Shown here in pieces: positions 54,176-64,000 of a stretch of 64,000 bases of DNA. A program made the position numbers and the translations under genes. Every line of letters starts with the position of its first letter. Position 1 is the first letter of the stretch. Origin of the DNA: Mermis nigrescens (lineage: Eukaryota > Nematoda > Enoplea > Mermithida > Mermithidae); assembly GCA_036768485.1 (NCBI GenBank), contig JAVLUZ010000145.1, positions 4,806,660 through 4,870,659 of the forward strand. The letters are read 5' to 3'. Below the pieces are notes generated by a model that worked only from the letters and a program-made list of their open reading frames with translations, did not search any database and had not been told where the DNA came from.

Positions 54176-55022
54176 CCTAAAATTTTTTCCCGACTTTTCA
54201 ACTAAAAGCTACACATGTTTTTGACGTTTCACAGCGTAAAATACTAAAATTTACAGCGCTTAGCGCCATTTATTTAAAAACTCACCTTTTGCTTATTTCA
54301 GTTTTCGATAGATGAAATTTTTCGGCAAATAAGATTTTCTGCATTTTTATCATACAAAAAGGTGCAAAATCGAGCGCAAAAGTATATGAATGTCGAAAAT
54401 TTTTCAGGCGCATGCGCCAGATAGCTATTTCAGCATACTTTTATTCTATTTTCATTTCTTGTACAACTTTTTAAAATTTTCGACGCTACGCATCAAGCGC
54501 TACAAATACGGGAAATTGAGCAGTAATTCAAGCTTCTAAACGTCCTTCCGCCAGAAATCCACAAATTTTCGGTACTTCGCGCTGGATTTTCACTGAAGTC
54601 AACGAAATTTAATGATTTTTTTCGCACAAAATTGTCAAAAACTTTAAACATTTTCGAAGAAATGTTGTGCTAAAATCGATTTCAAACAAAAGTAGACAAC
54701 GTAAAACACTGAAAAAACGCCAGTCCGCCGTGAAGGTCTTAAATTATTTGTCAATAGAAAAAGTCCGCAAAATCTACTTGAAAATGGTAAAAATATGAAA
54801 ATATTTCATTAACTATTCTGTATTTTTTATCTTTGGAAACCTAAAAATTGAAAGACTTCGGAACCGTCTTTGCATTTGAACAAAGGGACCTTGTATAAAA
54901 ACACTGGACAGAGGCATGCAATCGGTGCAGGTATCAGGGCGTAATATCCGCTGCTACTGTGGCTGGCATTCAAGACTGAAGTCAAACATTGATTTAAAAT
55001 AATTTCTACATTTCTCATCTTT

Positions 55023-55570
55023 AGAAATGTGTCAAATTGAGCTTCATAAAAACGCCCACTTTGCGCCAGATATAAATGCTGCTCAGCTTATATTTGTAAA
55101 CCTGCAAAAGTGAGCATAAAAGAATAAATACATCGAAAATTTCCAGCGCTTAGCGCCGGATATAATTTCTATTGCATACATTCGAAAGCTGCAAAATTGA
55201 ACTCATAAGGATAAAAACATCGGAAATTTACAGCCTTCCGCGCAAACTATAATTACTGTATTGCTGTTTAGAAAGTTGCAAAATTTAGGTAAAAGGATAG
55301 AACTCTCAAAAATTTTTGGCGATTCGCGCCAGGCATAATTACTGGATTGTTTATATCCAGAAACCTGCAAATTTGAGTTAAAAGATAAAAATGTGGAATG
55401 TTTTGGCGCTTCGCGCCAGATATAATATTAAGCGCTCTCTCTATTAGGGAAGCTTCTAAAATTCAGCGAGGAGATCAGAAAGTCAAGAATTTTTCGCCAG
55501 TTTTAAAATACGCCCGTTTTGCACTGTTTGTCTTCAAAGGCTGCAAAATTGAGTTTAAAGTAAAAATGCT
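55023..55570. repeat. Family L modules, ~87-bp period
   Basis: Each module has a GGCGCTTCGCGCCAGATATAAT-type core, TGTTTATATTCAGAAACCTG, then CAAAATTGAGCTTAAAAGGA and TAAAAACATC. Palindromes fall at about 55144, 55231 (mutated), 55317 and 55406-55418 (perfect). The spacing is about 86-88 bp. Confidence 0.7.
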
Positions 55571-56554
55571 AAAACATTTCTCGAATCAAAAATTTTAGAT
55601 TTTTTCGAATATTTTCATTCGCCATTATATGGAGCTTGTCGACAGACGTTTAGTCGAATATATTTTTGCACTAGGTTAAAAATTTACAGCTGGTGCAAAA
55701 TTTCAGAAGGACAAGAATCTCAATACCAGAATTTTGTCTGTCACTTATCAACCCTACATGCCTCAAAATTAAGTTGAAGGTGATGAAAATGCCATAATTT
55801 TCCATTAATAATGCCGACGTTACTAATTTATTCATAAGTCTGTTTCGATAAATTCCTAAAATTGAGCTGAAATGGGAAATTATCGACATTTCTGCTAGAT
55901 TTAATATTCTTATTCCCGTTTCGCATGAAAGATGCAGTTACAAACCTAAGCGAAGTTTAAGGATGATTAAGGCTACCAATTATTGTGGCGAGAACGGTAA
56001 TAAGCTTCGGTACTGCTCGTAACTCCGTATCTCTGAAAAGCGATCATATTGAGCTTAAGATGATAGAAGGTCAAGATTATTTGGCGCCTCGTGCCAGATG
56101 TAATGTTTGATGTTTTAAAAAATAAAAAGGCCAAAATTTTCACGCACTATTTGACAGATATAATAAATTATTTCATCGTTTATTTGTAAAAAGGCTACTT
56201 AATTGGACTTATGTAAAGTATAGGGTAGAAATTTTCCATAATAAGGTCAATTTTTGCGTTGTCTTGTTTTTTAAAAATCTGCGAAATTGAGCTGAGGATG
56301 ATAAAACGGCCTAAAAAAATTTTCCAGAGGTGAACAACACTCTAAAAACTATAGTTGTAAACAATTGGTGTACTGACTGATGATGCTAAATGCGAGTAAA
56401 TTAAGACGGATAAAACAAACGCAAATGATGCATGCAGACATGCAGAACGTTTCGGAAAAAGTTATGAGGTAACATATTCCAAAACAACCCTTTTTCGAAC
56501 CAGCAACCAACCACCAATTTTTAGCCGCCGGTATCACCTGGAAGACCGGCCTTT

Positions 56555-56654
56555 NNNNNNNNNNNNNNNNNNNNNNNNNNNNNNNNNNNNNNNNNNNNNN
56601 NNNNNNNNNNNNNNNNNNNNNNNNNNNNNNNNNNNNNNNNNNNNNNNNNNNNNN
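56555..56654. other. Assembly gap, 100 N
   Basis: Exactly 100 unknown bases, the usual placeholder for a gap of unknown size. It begins right after the tail motif of composite copy 1, so the boundary there cannot be trusted. Confidence 1.
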
Positions 56655-57099
56655 AAACTCAATGTTCCACACATTGCGCCAGAAAAATCAACATAATTTC
56701 TGAAAAATTCCGGGGGGCATGTGCCTCCATTCCCCTCCCGGCTGCGCCTGTGATTCCGCAGTAATTTCGGCGCACTTCATAATGGAAAATATGTGAACAT
56801 GTATGTACGTCTTAACAACATGGCGATCAGGCGTACTTTTCATGAAATATCGCGAGTGTCGAGTTTAACAAATTAATTTTGCTGGTGAATGAATCGTCCT
56901 TGTTCCGAATTTATTGGCTATTTATACAATTCTTGCTATGTACCAACAAATAAAATGCTATATATCACCCCGAAAAAAGGTTCAACCCCGACCCGAGGAA
57001 TCATGCCCCCGGCCGGAGGAAGGGTCGGGGTTCAGGCCGGGGTTTTCGGGGTCGAGGTCGAGGGTCCCCATACGATCACTATGCGGAACGTCTAACTTT
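56655..57099. other. Unassigned stretch with a GC-rich CCGGGGTC patch
   Basis: 56700-56755 is a MITE-like end (GGGGGGCATGTGCCTCC, GGCTGCGCCTG). 56983-57070 is rich in GGTCGGGGTT / CCCCGACCCG inverted repeats and ends in ACGATCACTATG. It resembles the subterminal design of the 42880 element but with different words. Confidence 0.4.
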
Positions 57100-57386
57100 A
57101 AAAAGTTAAGCTGAAAAATAGAATAAATCTATGCTGAGATAATTGTTTCTGCACTTGAAATTGTTTCGAAATATAGTCAAAGAACGAAAAATGGCTTTTT
57201 AAGTCGCCAAGGAAGTAAATAAACGTCATTGACAGGTATTATCCGGCGCAAAGAGCCGGAAAACTTGAGAAATTATTGATCACTGACGGCCAAAAATCAT
57301 TGCAAATTAAATATCCATTCTTTATCTCGACAACTATTTTTATGCGATAGGAGGGCGGCCGCAACCCCCCCTTAAATCCGCCCCTG
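57100..57386 (+). mobile_element. Family F 3' part
   Basis: AATAGAATAAATCTATGCTG, AAAAATGGCTTTTTAAGTCG, ACGGCCAAAAATCATTGCAA, closing TTAAATCCGCCCCTG. The head is missing. Confidence 0.65.
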
Positions 57387-57890
57387 TTGCCAAACAAAAG
57401 ACTGATCTGCAGAATATAATGTCATTCTCCAACAGCTGTATTTAAAAATCAATTCTTATATTATTGCCGATAAAACAGACGAATCGAGTCAAAAGCGAAT
57501 AAAAAGTAATAAATAGGTACATAAACGTTGCCCAAGTATCGCAAAGCATTTCGTGTTGCCTATTCGAGTCATTTTTTGCAAGTGACTTGCAAAAAAGGAC
57601 CGCACTATAGAATTTAGGTAAGGGAACGGTCTCGAATTTCGTAATTTTACCCTTCCCCAACTCAACTTTGAACCCTGGCTTACATGATCTTGGGAGGGTT
57701 CGGGTGGGCGGCCAAAATTACCCCCCAAACTTTTTTGCTCTCCCCAGAATTCGCGACTTTTCGCAAGTTTCCAAAGAGTTCCGAAAAATTTGCAGGAAAG
57801 ATGATTATTTCAGAATTTGTAGCTACCTGTATTAGTCAAAAGCGTCAACTTTAAGCGCTTCGAACCACACCTTCCCATAGGGGGTGAGGG
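57387..57890 (-). mobile_element. Stretch with a family C fragment
   Basis: 57680-57880 shows the C pattern (CCCCAGAATTCGCGACTTTT, AATTTGCAGGAAAGATGATT, AAAAGCGTCAACTTTAAGCG). 57387-57680 shows nothing recognisable. Confidence 0.45.
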
Positions 57891-59113
57891 AGGGGGTATT
57901 ACAACAGTTTAGGGTCTGAGACTTGAATCACTGTCGGACGATTTTGAGCTATTAGAACATTTTCTGCATTATTTTTGGGTACAAAAGCAGCGAAGATACT
58001 GAAATGTTTTACATTTCTGTTTTGTTTACCCATAAAATACCTAGAATGAATTTCAAACGATCTGAAAAGTCAAAATTTCGATGAATTCTTATATTTTTTA
58101 CTTACGAGAGTGACGAAACTAGTCAGAATGGGATAAAAAGTAGTTAAAAATGCAGTTTTCCACATGAAAACATGCTATATAGAATGTTCTAGCCATTTTT
58201 CATACTTGACCTGCAAAAAGCTAGACTCTAAATTGAGTGGTCCTAAAATTTTTTGAATTTCACCCCCTGAACTTTAAACCTTTAGAAATTATGCTTCGAA
58301 CAATAAACTCATGTTTTGACAATGTTCCACTAAATTAATTCGAGTTTTTTGATTTGTTCGAAATTTCCGTTTTTAAGCTTCAGATAGCATCATCAGAAAC
58401 ACCGTAGAACGATGTTTTGACGCACTATTTTGGACTCAGTAATAGAATTAAATCTATCCGACATTCTGCAGAATGTTTTCAAATTTTACCTCTAAAACGC
58501 ATCTTTGCATCACAAAAATTGTTCTAAATCCGTGCAGAGGATGGGCATTTGAAATCGAAGCGAAGTTCTAAAGCAATTTGTCAATATGAATGCTTCAATC
58601 TGCGTGGACGCGGCTTAAGCATCAATAACAAGCAATGAAATTAAATCAATCCTGCAGCGCCGGAAAATTTTGTAATGTTATTATTTCTAGAACGCATTTT
58701 AAGCATTACAAAAATTTTCCACAATGTGAAGCAAGCCCAAAAGTTTTTACACATCGCAAAAATTTTGCTTCCAAAAACCCCAAAAATGTGAAAAAAACGG
58801 TGGTCAGTATCCGTTTTGGTAAAATTAAGATTAAAGAGCGAATCCCAGCATTGCCAATTTCTGTTTAATCATGGATTTGTCCGAAAATTAGTGCAATTTT
58901 AGGCGGTCTTTATTGTGAAAATGACAAAATAAAGTCAAAATTTTGCAAAAAAAATGGAAAGTCAATATTAAATTCGTAATTGGCATGCAAAATTACTCCG
59001 GAAATATGATTTTCGAAAGTTTTTTGCATTTTTTCACAAAACTGGCAACAAGCACTGGCGTAGCCAGTGGGGAGGAATACCCTCTAATAAAATTTTGAAT
59101 TTTTCGACATGGA
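57891..59113. other. Mostly unassigned stretch with C and N fragments
   Basis: 57870-57950 (GGGGGTGAGGGAGGGGGTAT, ACTTGAATCACTGTCGGACG) is an inverted match to 45070-45165, a small further family. 58290-58440 is a C body piece (AAATTTCCGTTTTTAAGC, CATCATCAGAAACACCG). CACTGGCGTAGCCAGTG at 59055 is a perfect short palindrome. No gene is supported. Confidence 0.4.
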
Positions 59114-59121
59114 GCTATGCG

Positions 59122-59306
59122 CAGTGGCGGATCTAGGATTTTCTAAGAGGGGGCGGTACGCCTAAGGGGGCGGAACCCTGACTTGGGCGGAAAAATTAGC
59201 CGTTTTAACCCGAAAATCGCTAAAAATCGCTCAAAAATCCTTAATTTTGTGCATTTTTTGGCCAATGGGGGGCGGCCGCCCTTCCTTCCCCCTAAATCCG
59301 ACCCTG
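59122..59306 (+). mobile_element. Family D hAT MITE (185 bp) with perfect 8-bp TSD
   Basis: CAGTGGCGGATCTAGGATTT ... CTAAATCCGACCCTG, flanked by GCTATGCG at 59114-59121 and 59307-59314. Confidence 0.9.
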
Positions 59307-59599
59307 GCTATGCGGGTTAGCGTAACGCTGTTCTGCAACGATTTTTACCAAAAATTTGGCACTTAGCGCCAATTCTTTAGTTAGGGCTATTATATCTTAA
59401 CTTAATGGCGACACAGAGCTACAAAGCGTTTGTTTTGTCACAACGAGAGCATTCCTATTTCGCAAACATATCAGCTAAACTTTACTTTATGGTGTAAACA
59501 GAAAACTTGCAGATGTATGTGGGAAGTAACGACATTAGTTGAAGATGAGGGCACATCTGGACAATGGGTTCAACCTGGTTGCAACAGTTTACCTGAAGG

Positions 59600-62500
59600 C
59601 CACTCGGTATCACCTGGGAAGAATCGTGAGTATCACCCGAATTTTTATTAAAAAACAAAGATAAACTCAGCAAAAATCAATGTACAAGTACAAAAACATG
59701 TAAATGGATCATTTAGAATTACCGGACCAGTCAACCAAAAAATTAGTCCAGCCAACCAACCAACCAAAGCAACCCACCAATTAGCCAACCAACCCACCAA
59801 GCTGACCAACCAACCAACATTACCAACCAAATAGCTAACTACCAACTAATCAACTATCAACCAACAGGCCAACCAATCAACCAACCAGCTGACCCAATTA
59901 ACCGACACACCAACTGACCAACCCACCAACTGAAATTAATTGCAACTACCAAATAACTAATAATTATTAATCAACTATACAACAGGCCAACCAACCAACC
60001 AACCAACCAACTACCTGCCCAACCAACCAACCAACAATATTCAACTGACTAAGTACCCGCCCGTTTGGCCAAATTCAACCCGGCCAACAAGTACCAACCA
60101 ACTGCTCAAGCAACCAACAAACTAGCTGCCCATCAACCAAGCCACCTGCGGCACCAAACCATTTTCGCCTAGGTAAATTAAAGCACGCGTTGGCCAAATA
60201 ATTACCGGGCCGGGCGATGGTGGCTACTCACCAACCAACCCGACCAACCGATGGCCAACCAAACAACCAACTAGATACCCAATCAATTAGGCAACCAACC
60301 AACCAACCGGCACACCACCAATTAATCAACCAACTAAGAGTCCAACCCGACTCAACTTACAATGGCCAACCAACCAAACCGCCAACAGAGGCAACTAACT
60401 AGTCAACCAACCAGCACGACCAATGATGAGGCCAACCAACTAACCAGCCAATCAATGGCCAACCGACCATGCCAAACTAGCAACAGCCAATCAATCAAAC
60501 AGCCAACCAACCGTAACCAACCGGCCAACCAAATAACAAATCAAGCAACTAACTGGCCAACTAGCTAACCTAACAACTACAACCAAACCAATCAAAGGCC
60601 AGCCAAAGCAACAAAACAATAGGCCAATCAACCGACCAACTAGCCAATTAAGCCTTCTTGGCCATCAAACTGCTCAAACAACTATCTGGCCAACCAACCA
60701 ATTAGCCAATCAATGCTAACGGTCGGTCAACCAACTCACTAACCGATCATCAACCGTGAACGAACTAGCCAAACAGTCTGCTGATTAACTAACAAGCCAA
60801 CCCATTTAATGACCAACCACCAAATGGCCGAATCATCAGATCAACAATCATCTAACTGACCAATCAACCAGCCATCCAGCCAACAAACCAGCCAGTCAAT
60901 CAATCAATCAGTCAACCATTAAAATAATCAATCAATCAACCAACCCAGCAACCAATCAATCATTTGATCAACCGACCAGCCAACTGACAAACCAACCACT
61001 CAACCATTCATTCTTAAAATTTTTTTCCGACTTTTTAGCTAAAGCTACACATTGTTGGCGTTTCACAGCGTAAAAATACTAAATTTACAAATTCTGTAGC
61101 AGCGTCATTTATTTAAAAAACTCACCTTTTGCCTATTTCAATTTTTAATAGATGAAATTCTTTGGCAAATAAATTTTCTCTGTATTTTTATCACACAAAA
61201 AGGTGCAAAGTCGAGCGCAAAAGTAATATGGCGCTTCAGCATGAATAGCTATTTCAGCATCCTTTTCTTTTATTTTCATTTCATGTATAACTTTTAAACA
61301 TTTTTGATGCTACACATCCAAGCGCTACAAATACGGGAAATCGAGCAGTAATTCAAGCTTCTAAACATCCTTCTGCCAGAAATTCACAAATTTTCCGGCA
61401 CTCCAGCTGGATTTTCACTAGAAGTCAACAATATTTAATAAATTTTTGCACAAAATTGTCAAAACTTTAAAAATTTTCGAAGAAATGTGCCAAAATCGAT
61501 TTCAACGAAAGTAGACGACGTAAAACGTCAAAAAACTCACATGAAGGTCCTAAATTGTCCGCAAAATCTACTTGAAAATGGTAAAAATATCAAAATATTT
61601 CATTAACTATTCTGTATTTTTATCTTTGGAAACTTATAAATTGAAAGACTTTAGAGACGTATTTGCATTTAAACAAAGGGACCTTGTATAAAAACACTGG
61701 ACAAAGGCATGTTGATCGGTGCAGGTGTCAAAAAGAGCGCGAGGGATGGCATTTAAGACTGAAGTCAATCATTGATTTAACATAATTTATACATTTCATA
61801 TCTTTACAATGTGTCAAATTGAGCTTCATAAAAACGCCCACTTTGTGCCAAATATAATTGCTGCATAGCTTATATTTGTTAAGCGCTTGCGCCAAATATA
61901 ATTTCTATTGCATACTCAGAGCCAAAATTGAGCTCAAAACGATAAAAACACCGGAAATTTCCGGTAGCTTCGCGCCAAACTATAATTACTGCACTGCTGT
62001 TTAGAAAGTTGCAAAATTTAGGCTAAAGGATATCCAGAAACCTGCAAATTTCAGTTTAAAAAGATAAAAATGTAGAAATAATCTGGTGCTTTGCGCCAGA
62101 TATAATCTAGCACTCTCTCTATTAGGAAAGCTTCAAAATTCAGCTTGAGAATAGGACGTCAAGAATTTTTGCCAGTTCTATATGCGGCTCGTTTTTGCAC
62201 TGTTTGTCTTCAAAGGCTGCAAAATTGAGTTTAAAAAGAGTAAAAATGCTAAAAAATTTCCCGAATCACAAATTATTTTTTTGAATATTTTCAGGAGCCG
62301 CATTAGGTTAAAATTTTACAGCCGCTTCAGAGGACAAAAATCTAAATACCAGAATTTCGTCCTTTCCAACCCTACATGCCTCGAAATAAAGTTGAAAGTG
62401 ATGGAAATGCCATAATTTTCAATTAATAATGCCAACGTTACTAATTTATTCATAAGTCTGTTTCGATAAATTCCTAAAATTGAGCTGAAATGGGAAATTA

Positions 62501-63175
62501 TCAACATTTCTGCTAGATTTAATATTCTTATTTCCCGTTTCGCATGAAAGAAGCAGTTACAAACCTAAGCGAAGTTTAAGGATGATTAAGGCTGCAAATT
62601 TTGTGGCGAGAACGGTAATAAGTCTAGGTACTGCTTGTATACTCGTATCTTTGAAAAGCGATAATATTGAGCTTAAGAGGTTGGAAGGTCAAGATTATTT
62701 GGCGCTTCATGCCAGATGTATTGTTAAATAATAATCTTTTAAAAAATAAAATGGCAAAAATATTCACGCAATGTTTGGCAGATATAATAAATTATTTCAT
62801 TGTTTATTTGTGAAAAGGCTGCTTAATTGGACTTATGTAAAGTATAGGGTAGAAATTTTCCATAATAAGGTCAATTTTTTTGCGTTGTCTTGTCCTTTAA
62901 AAATCTGTGAAATAGAGCTGAGGATGATAAAAAGGCCGAAAAAATTTCCAGAGGTGAACACTCTAAAAACTATAGTTGTAAACAATTGGTGTACTGACTG
63001 ATGATGCTTGATGCGAGTAAATTAAGACGGATAAAACAAAGCGCAAATGATGCATGCAGACATGCAGAATGTTTTAAAGAAGTTAACATATTCCAAAACA
63101 ACCCTTTTTCGAACCAGCAACCAACTACAATTTTTGGCCGCCAGTATCATCTGGAAGATCGGCCTTTGTCCAGGT
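59600..63175 (+). mobile_element. Composite element, copy 2
   Basis: The same order as 52096-56554: head (TATCACCTGGGAAGAATC, GAGTATCACCCGAATTTTTA), (CCAA) array, F-like block (61018-61530), G terminal piece (61640-61705), L modules (61800-62240), unique 3' part and the tail AGTATCATCTGGAAGATCGG at about 63142. It is about 0.9 kb shorter, mainly through a shorter array and fewer L modules. It may help fill the gap side of copy 1. Confidence 0.75.
59740..61010. repeat. ~1.27-kb degenerate (CCAA)n array, copy 2
   Basis: CCAACCAACCAA broken up by more unique sequence than copy 1 (GGCCAAC, CGGTCGG, ATGGCC insertions). The right third (60600-61010) aligns with 53740-54175, including AACAAAACAATAGGCCAATC and AAACTGCTCAAACAACTATC. 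Confidence 0.9.
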
Positions 63176-63180
63176 ATGAA

Positions 63181-63680
63181 TAAGGGGGACATGCAGAAAG
63201 AAAAAACGAAAAAAAATTTCGTGAAAAACGGACCAATGTTGGTGAAGATAGAGTTACGGTACTTTATTTTGTCATAAATGCACTCAGTTGGCAGGAAATG
63301 TAAGCGAGAATATAAATGTGATTCTAAGGTGTTTCAAAGACTAGGGCATCAGGAAAAGTCTATGGCGATGTGAGCAAAAACGATTGAACAAGTTACTCCG
63401 GATAGAGCTACATTAAAGTGGGGTATTTGACAGTTTACTAAAAATGTTCCGAATTTGGGCTAAAAACATATTTGACTGACATTTTTTGGTCGCTGATTAT
63501 GAAAAAATGACTTTTATTGCGTGGAAAGAAAAGTTTTGTTTTAAAATTTTTAAATTTGAAAAAACAATTTTTTGCATATCTTTCCAGTCATTTTACTTGA
63601 TCAGATATGTAAAAATTCAGGTTTCTGCTCAAATGACGCTAAGGGTTAGGCTTAGTGTATCTGAGAAGGTGATTTCGGCA
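63181..63680. other. Unassigned stretch
   Basis: No gene, RNA or family ends recognised. Confidence 0.4.
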
Positions 63681-63800
63681 GCTTAGGTCGAGGTCGCTAC
63701 CGCTTAGATCGAGGTATAGATGCTTAGGTCGATGTTTAGATGATTAGGTCGATGTGTAGATGCTCAGGTCGATGTATAGCTGCTTAGGTCGACCTGAATT
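63681..63800. repeat. ~21-bp tandem repeat (TTAGGTCGATGTATAGATGC)
   Basis: Five to six copies of a GCTTAGGTCGATGTATAGATG-like unit, diverged at the left (GGTCGAGGTCGCTACCGC). Confidence 0.85.
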
Positions 63801-64000
63801 GGGTACATGTTATCCTGCATTCCACTGTTGAATCTTCAAATGTATGGAACTTTGAGATAATCCAAAAATGCTGTTTGAATCGTATTTAAGTAGAAATCGC
63901 AGTATAACTTAATTTTTGTCATGTGCGATATTGAAAATGGTAGAAAAATATGTTTGTAGTAAAATTGGAAACTTTTGATAATCTGCAAAAATTCTAAAAT

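Larger units (their letters stand above)
52096..56554 (+). mobile_element. Composite element, copy 1: head, (CCAA)n array, F-like block, G tail, L modules
   Basis: Colinear with 59600-63175. The head (ACCTGGGAATATGG ... GTGTCACCTGAATTTTT, then AAAACATGTAAATAGATCAT) is followed by the (CCAA) array. Next come TTTCACAGCGTAAAATACTA, an inverted F-like block (54190-54720), a G terminal piece (54840-54907), L modules (55023-55560) and a unique 3' part (AAACTATAGTTGTAAACAAT, ATGATGCATGCAGACATGCA). The tail GGTATCACCTGGAAGACCGG is in the same orientation as the head motif. The copy runs into the N gap. Confidence 0.75.

Noticed and set aside
52096..63175. Helitron classification of the composite element
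   Set aside because: TC-start and CTRR-end features are at best partial, no 3' hairpin or Rep/helicase gene was found, and the exact ends are unknown. Kept as a hypothesis only.

Overview
The window is eukaryotic and most likely from an invertebrate animal. It holds no operons, ribosomal RNA genes or long open frames. It holds split, decayed coding pieces with spliceosomal-type signals, relics of animal transposons (a Polinton/Maverick integrase, a non-LTR retrotransposon of the CR1/Jockey kind, a Merlin transposase fragment) and a very dense load of short non-autonomous DNA transposons. A run of exactly 100 N (56555-56654) marks a scaffold gap. I cannot name the species from the sequence.

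Most of the window is nested MITE-like elements, which I sorted by eye into lettered families. B: about 267 bp, ends CATACGTGGGC. C: about 400 bp, one end GCACAGCATGGGAATTC. D: about 190 bp, CAGTGGCGGATCC ... CCGCCCCTG. E: ends with GGGCAA, contains repeated ACGGGCTG. F: 0.55-0.75 kb, same outer ends as D but a different body. G: about 450 bp, CAGTGTTTTTTTGTACAAGG. H: ATATAGC-rich. I: about 165 bp, CAGGCACGTAGCTGG. J, K, L and M: bodies with less clear ends. Many B, D, F, G and I copies have perfect or near-perfect 8-bp flanking duplications, the hallmark of the hAT superfamily. Several are inserted into one another, so their relative ages can be read.

Layout. 0.1-7.3 kb: F, B, I, E, D, K and G copies. 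7.36-11.24 kb: a minisatellite of about 21-bp units with a higher-order period of about 1.05 kb. 11.3-14.6 kb: scattered MITEs and an (AAT)n tract. 14.6-16.1 kb: a Polinton integrase pseudogene split by a foldback MITE that carries a tRNA-like sequence. 16.4-17 kb: simple minisatellites. 17.5-39 kb: MITEs, with possible minus-strand host-gene exons at 20.8, 27.9 and 31.8 kb, an inverted duplication (23.2/25.2 kb) and a 584-bp foldback (26.4-27.0 kb). 39.7-45.7 kb: larger nested inverted-repeat elements. 46.9-50.9 kb: LINE and Merlin debris. 52.1-56.55 and 59.6-63.2 kb: two diverged copies of one composite element that carries a long (CCAA)n-type array.

The most striking signal is not a gene. 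It is the short palindrome GGCGCGAAGCGCC (or its complement GGCGCTTCGCGCC), present in families that otherwise share no sequence, sometimes once per tandem module. Its core, GCGAAGC, is known as an exceptionally stable DNA mini-hairpin. No intact transposase, and no complete host gene, is visible.
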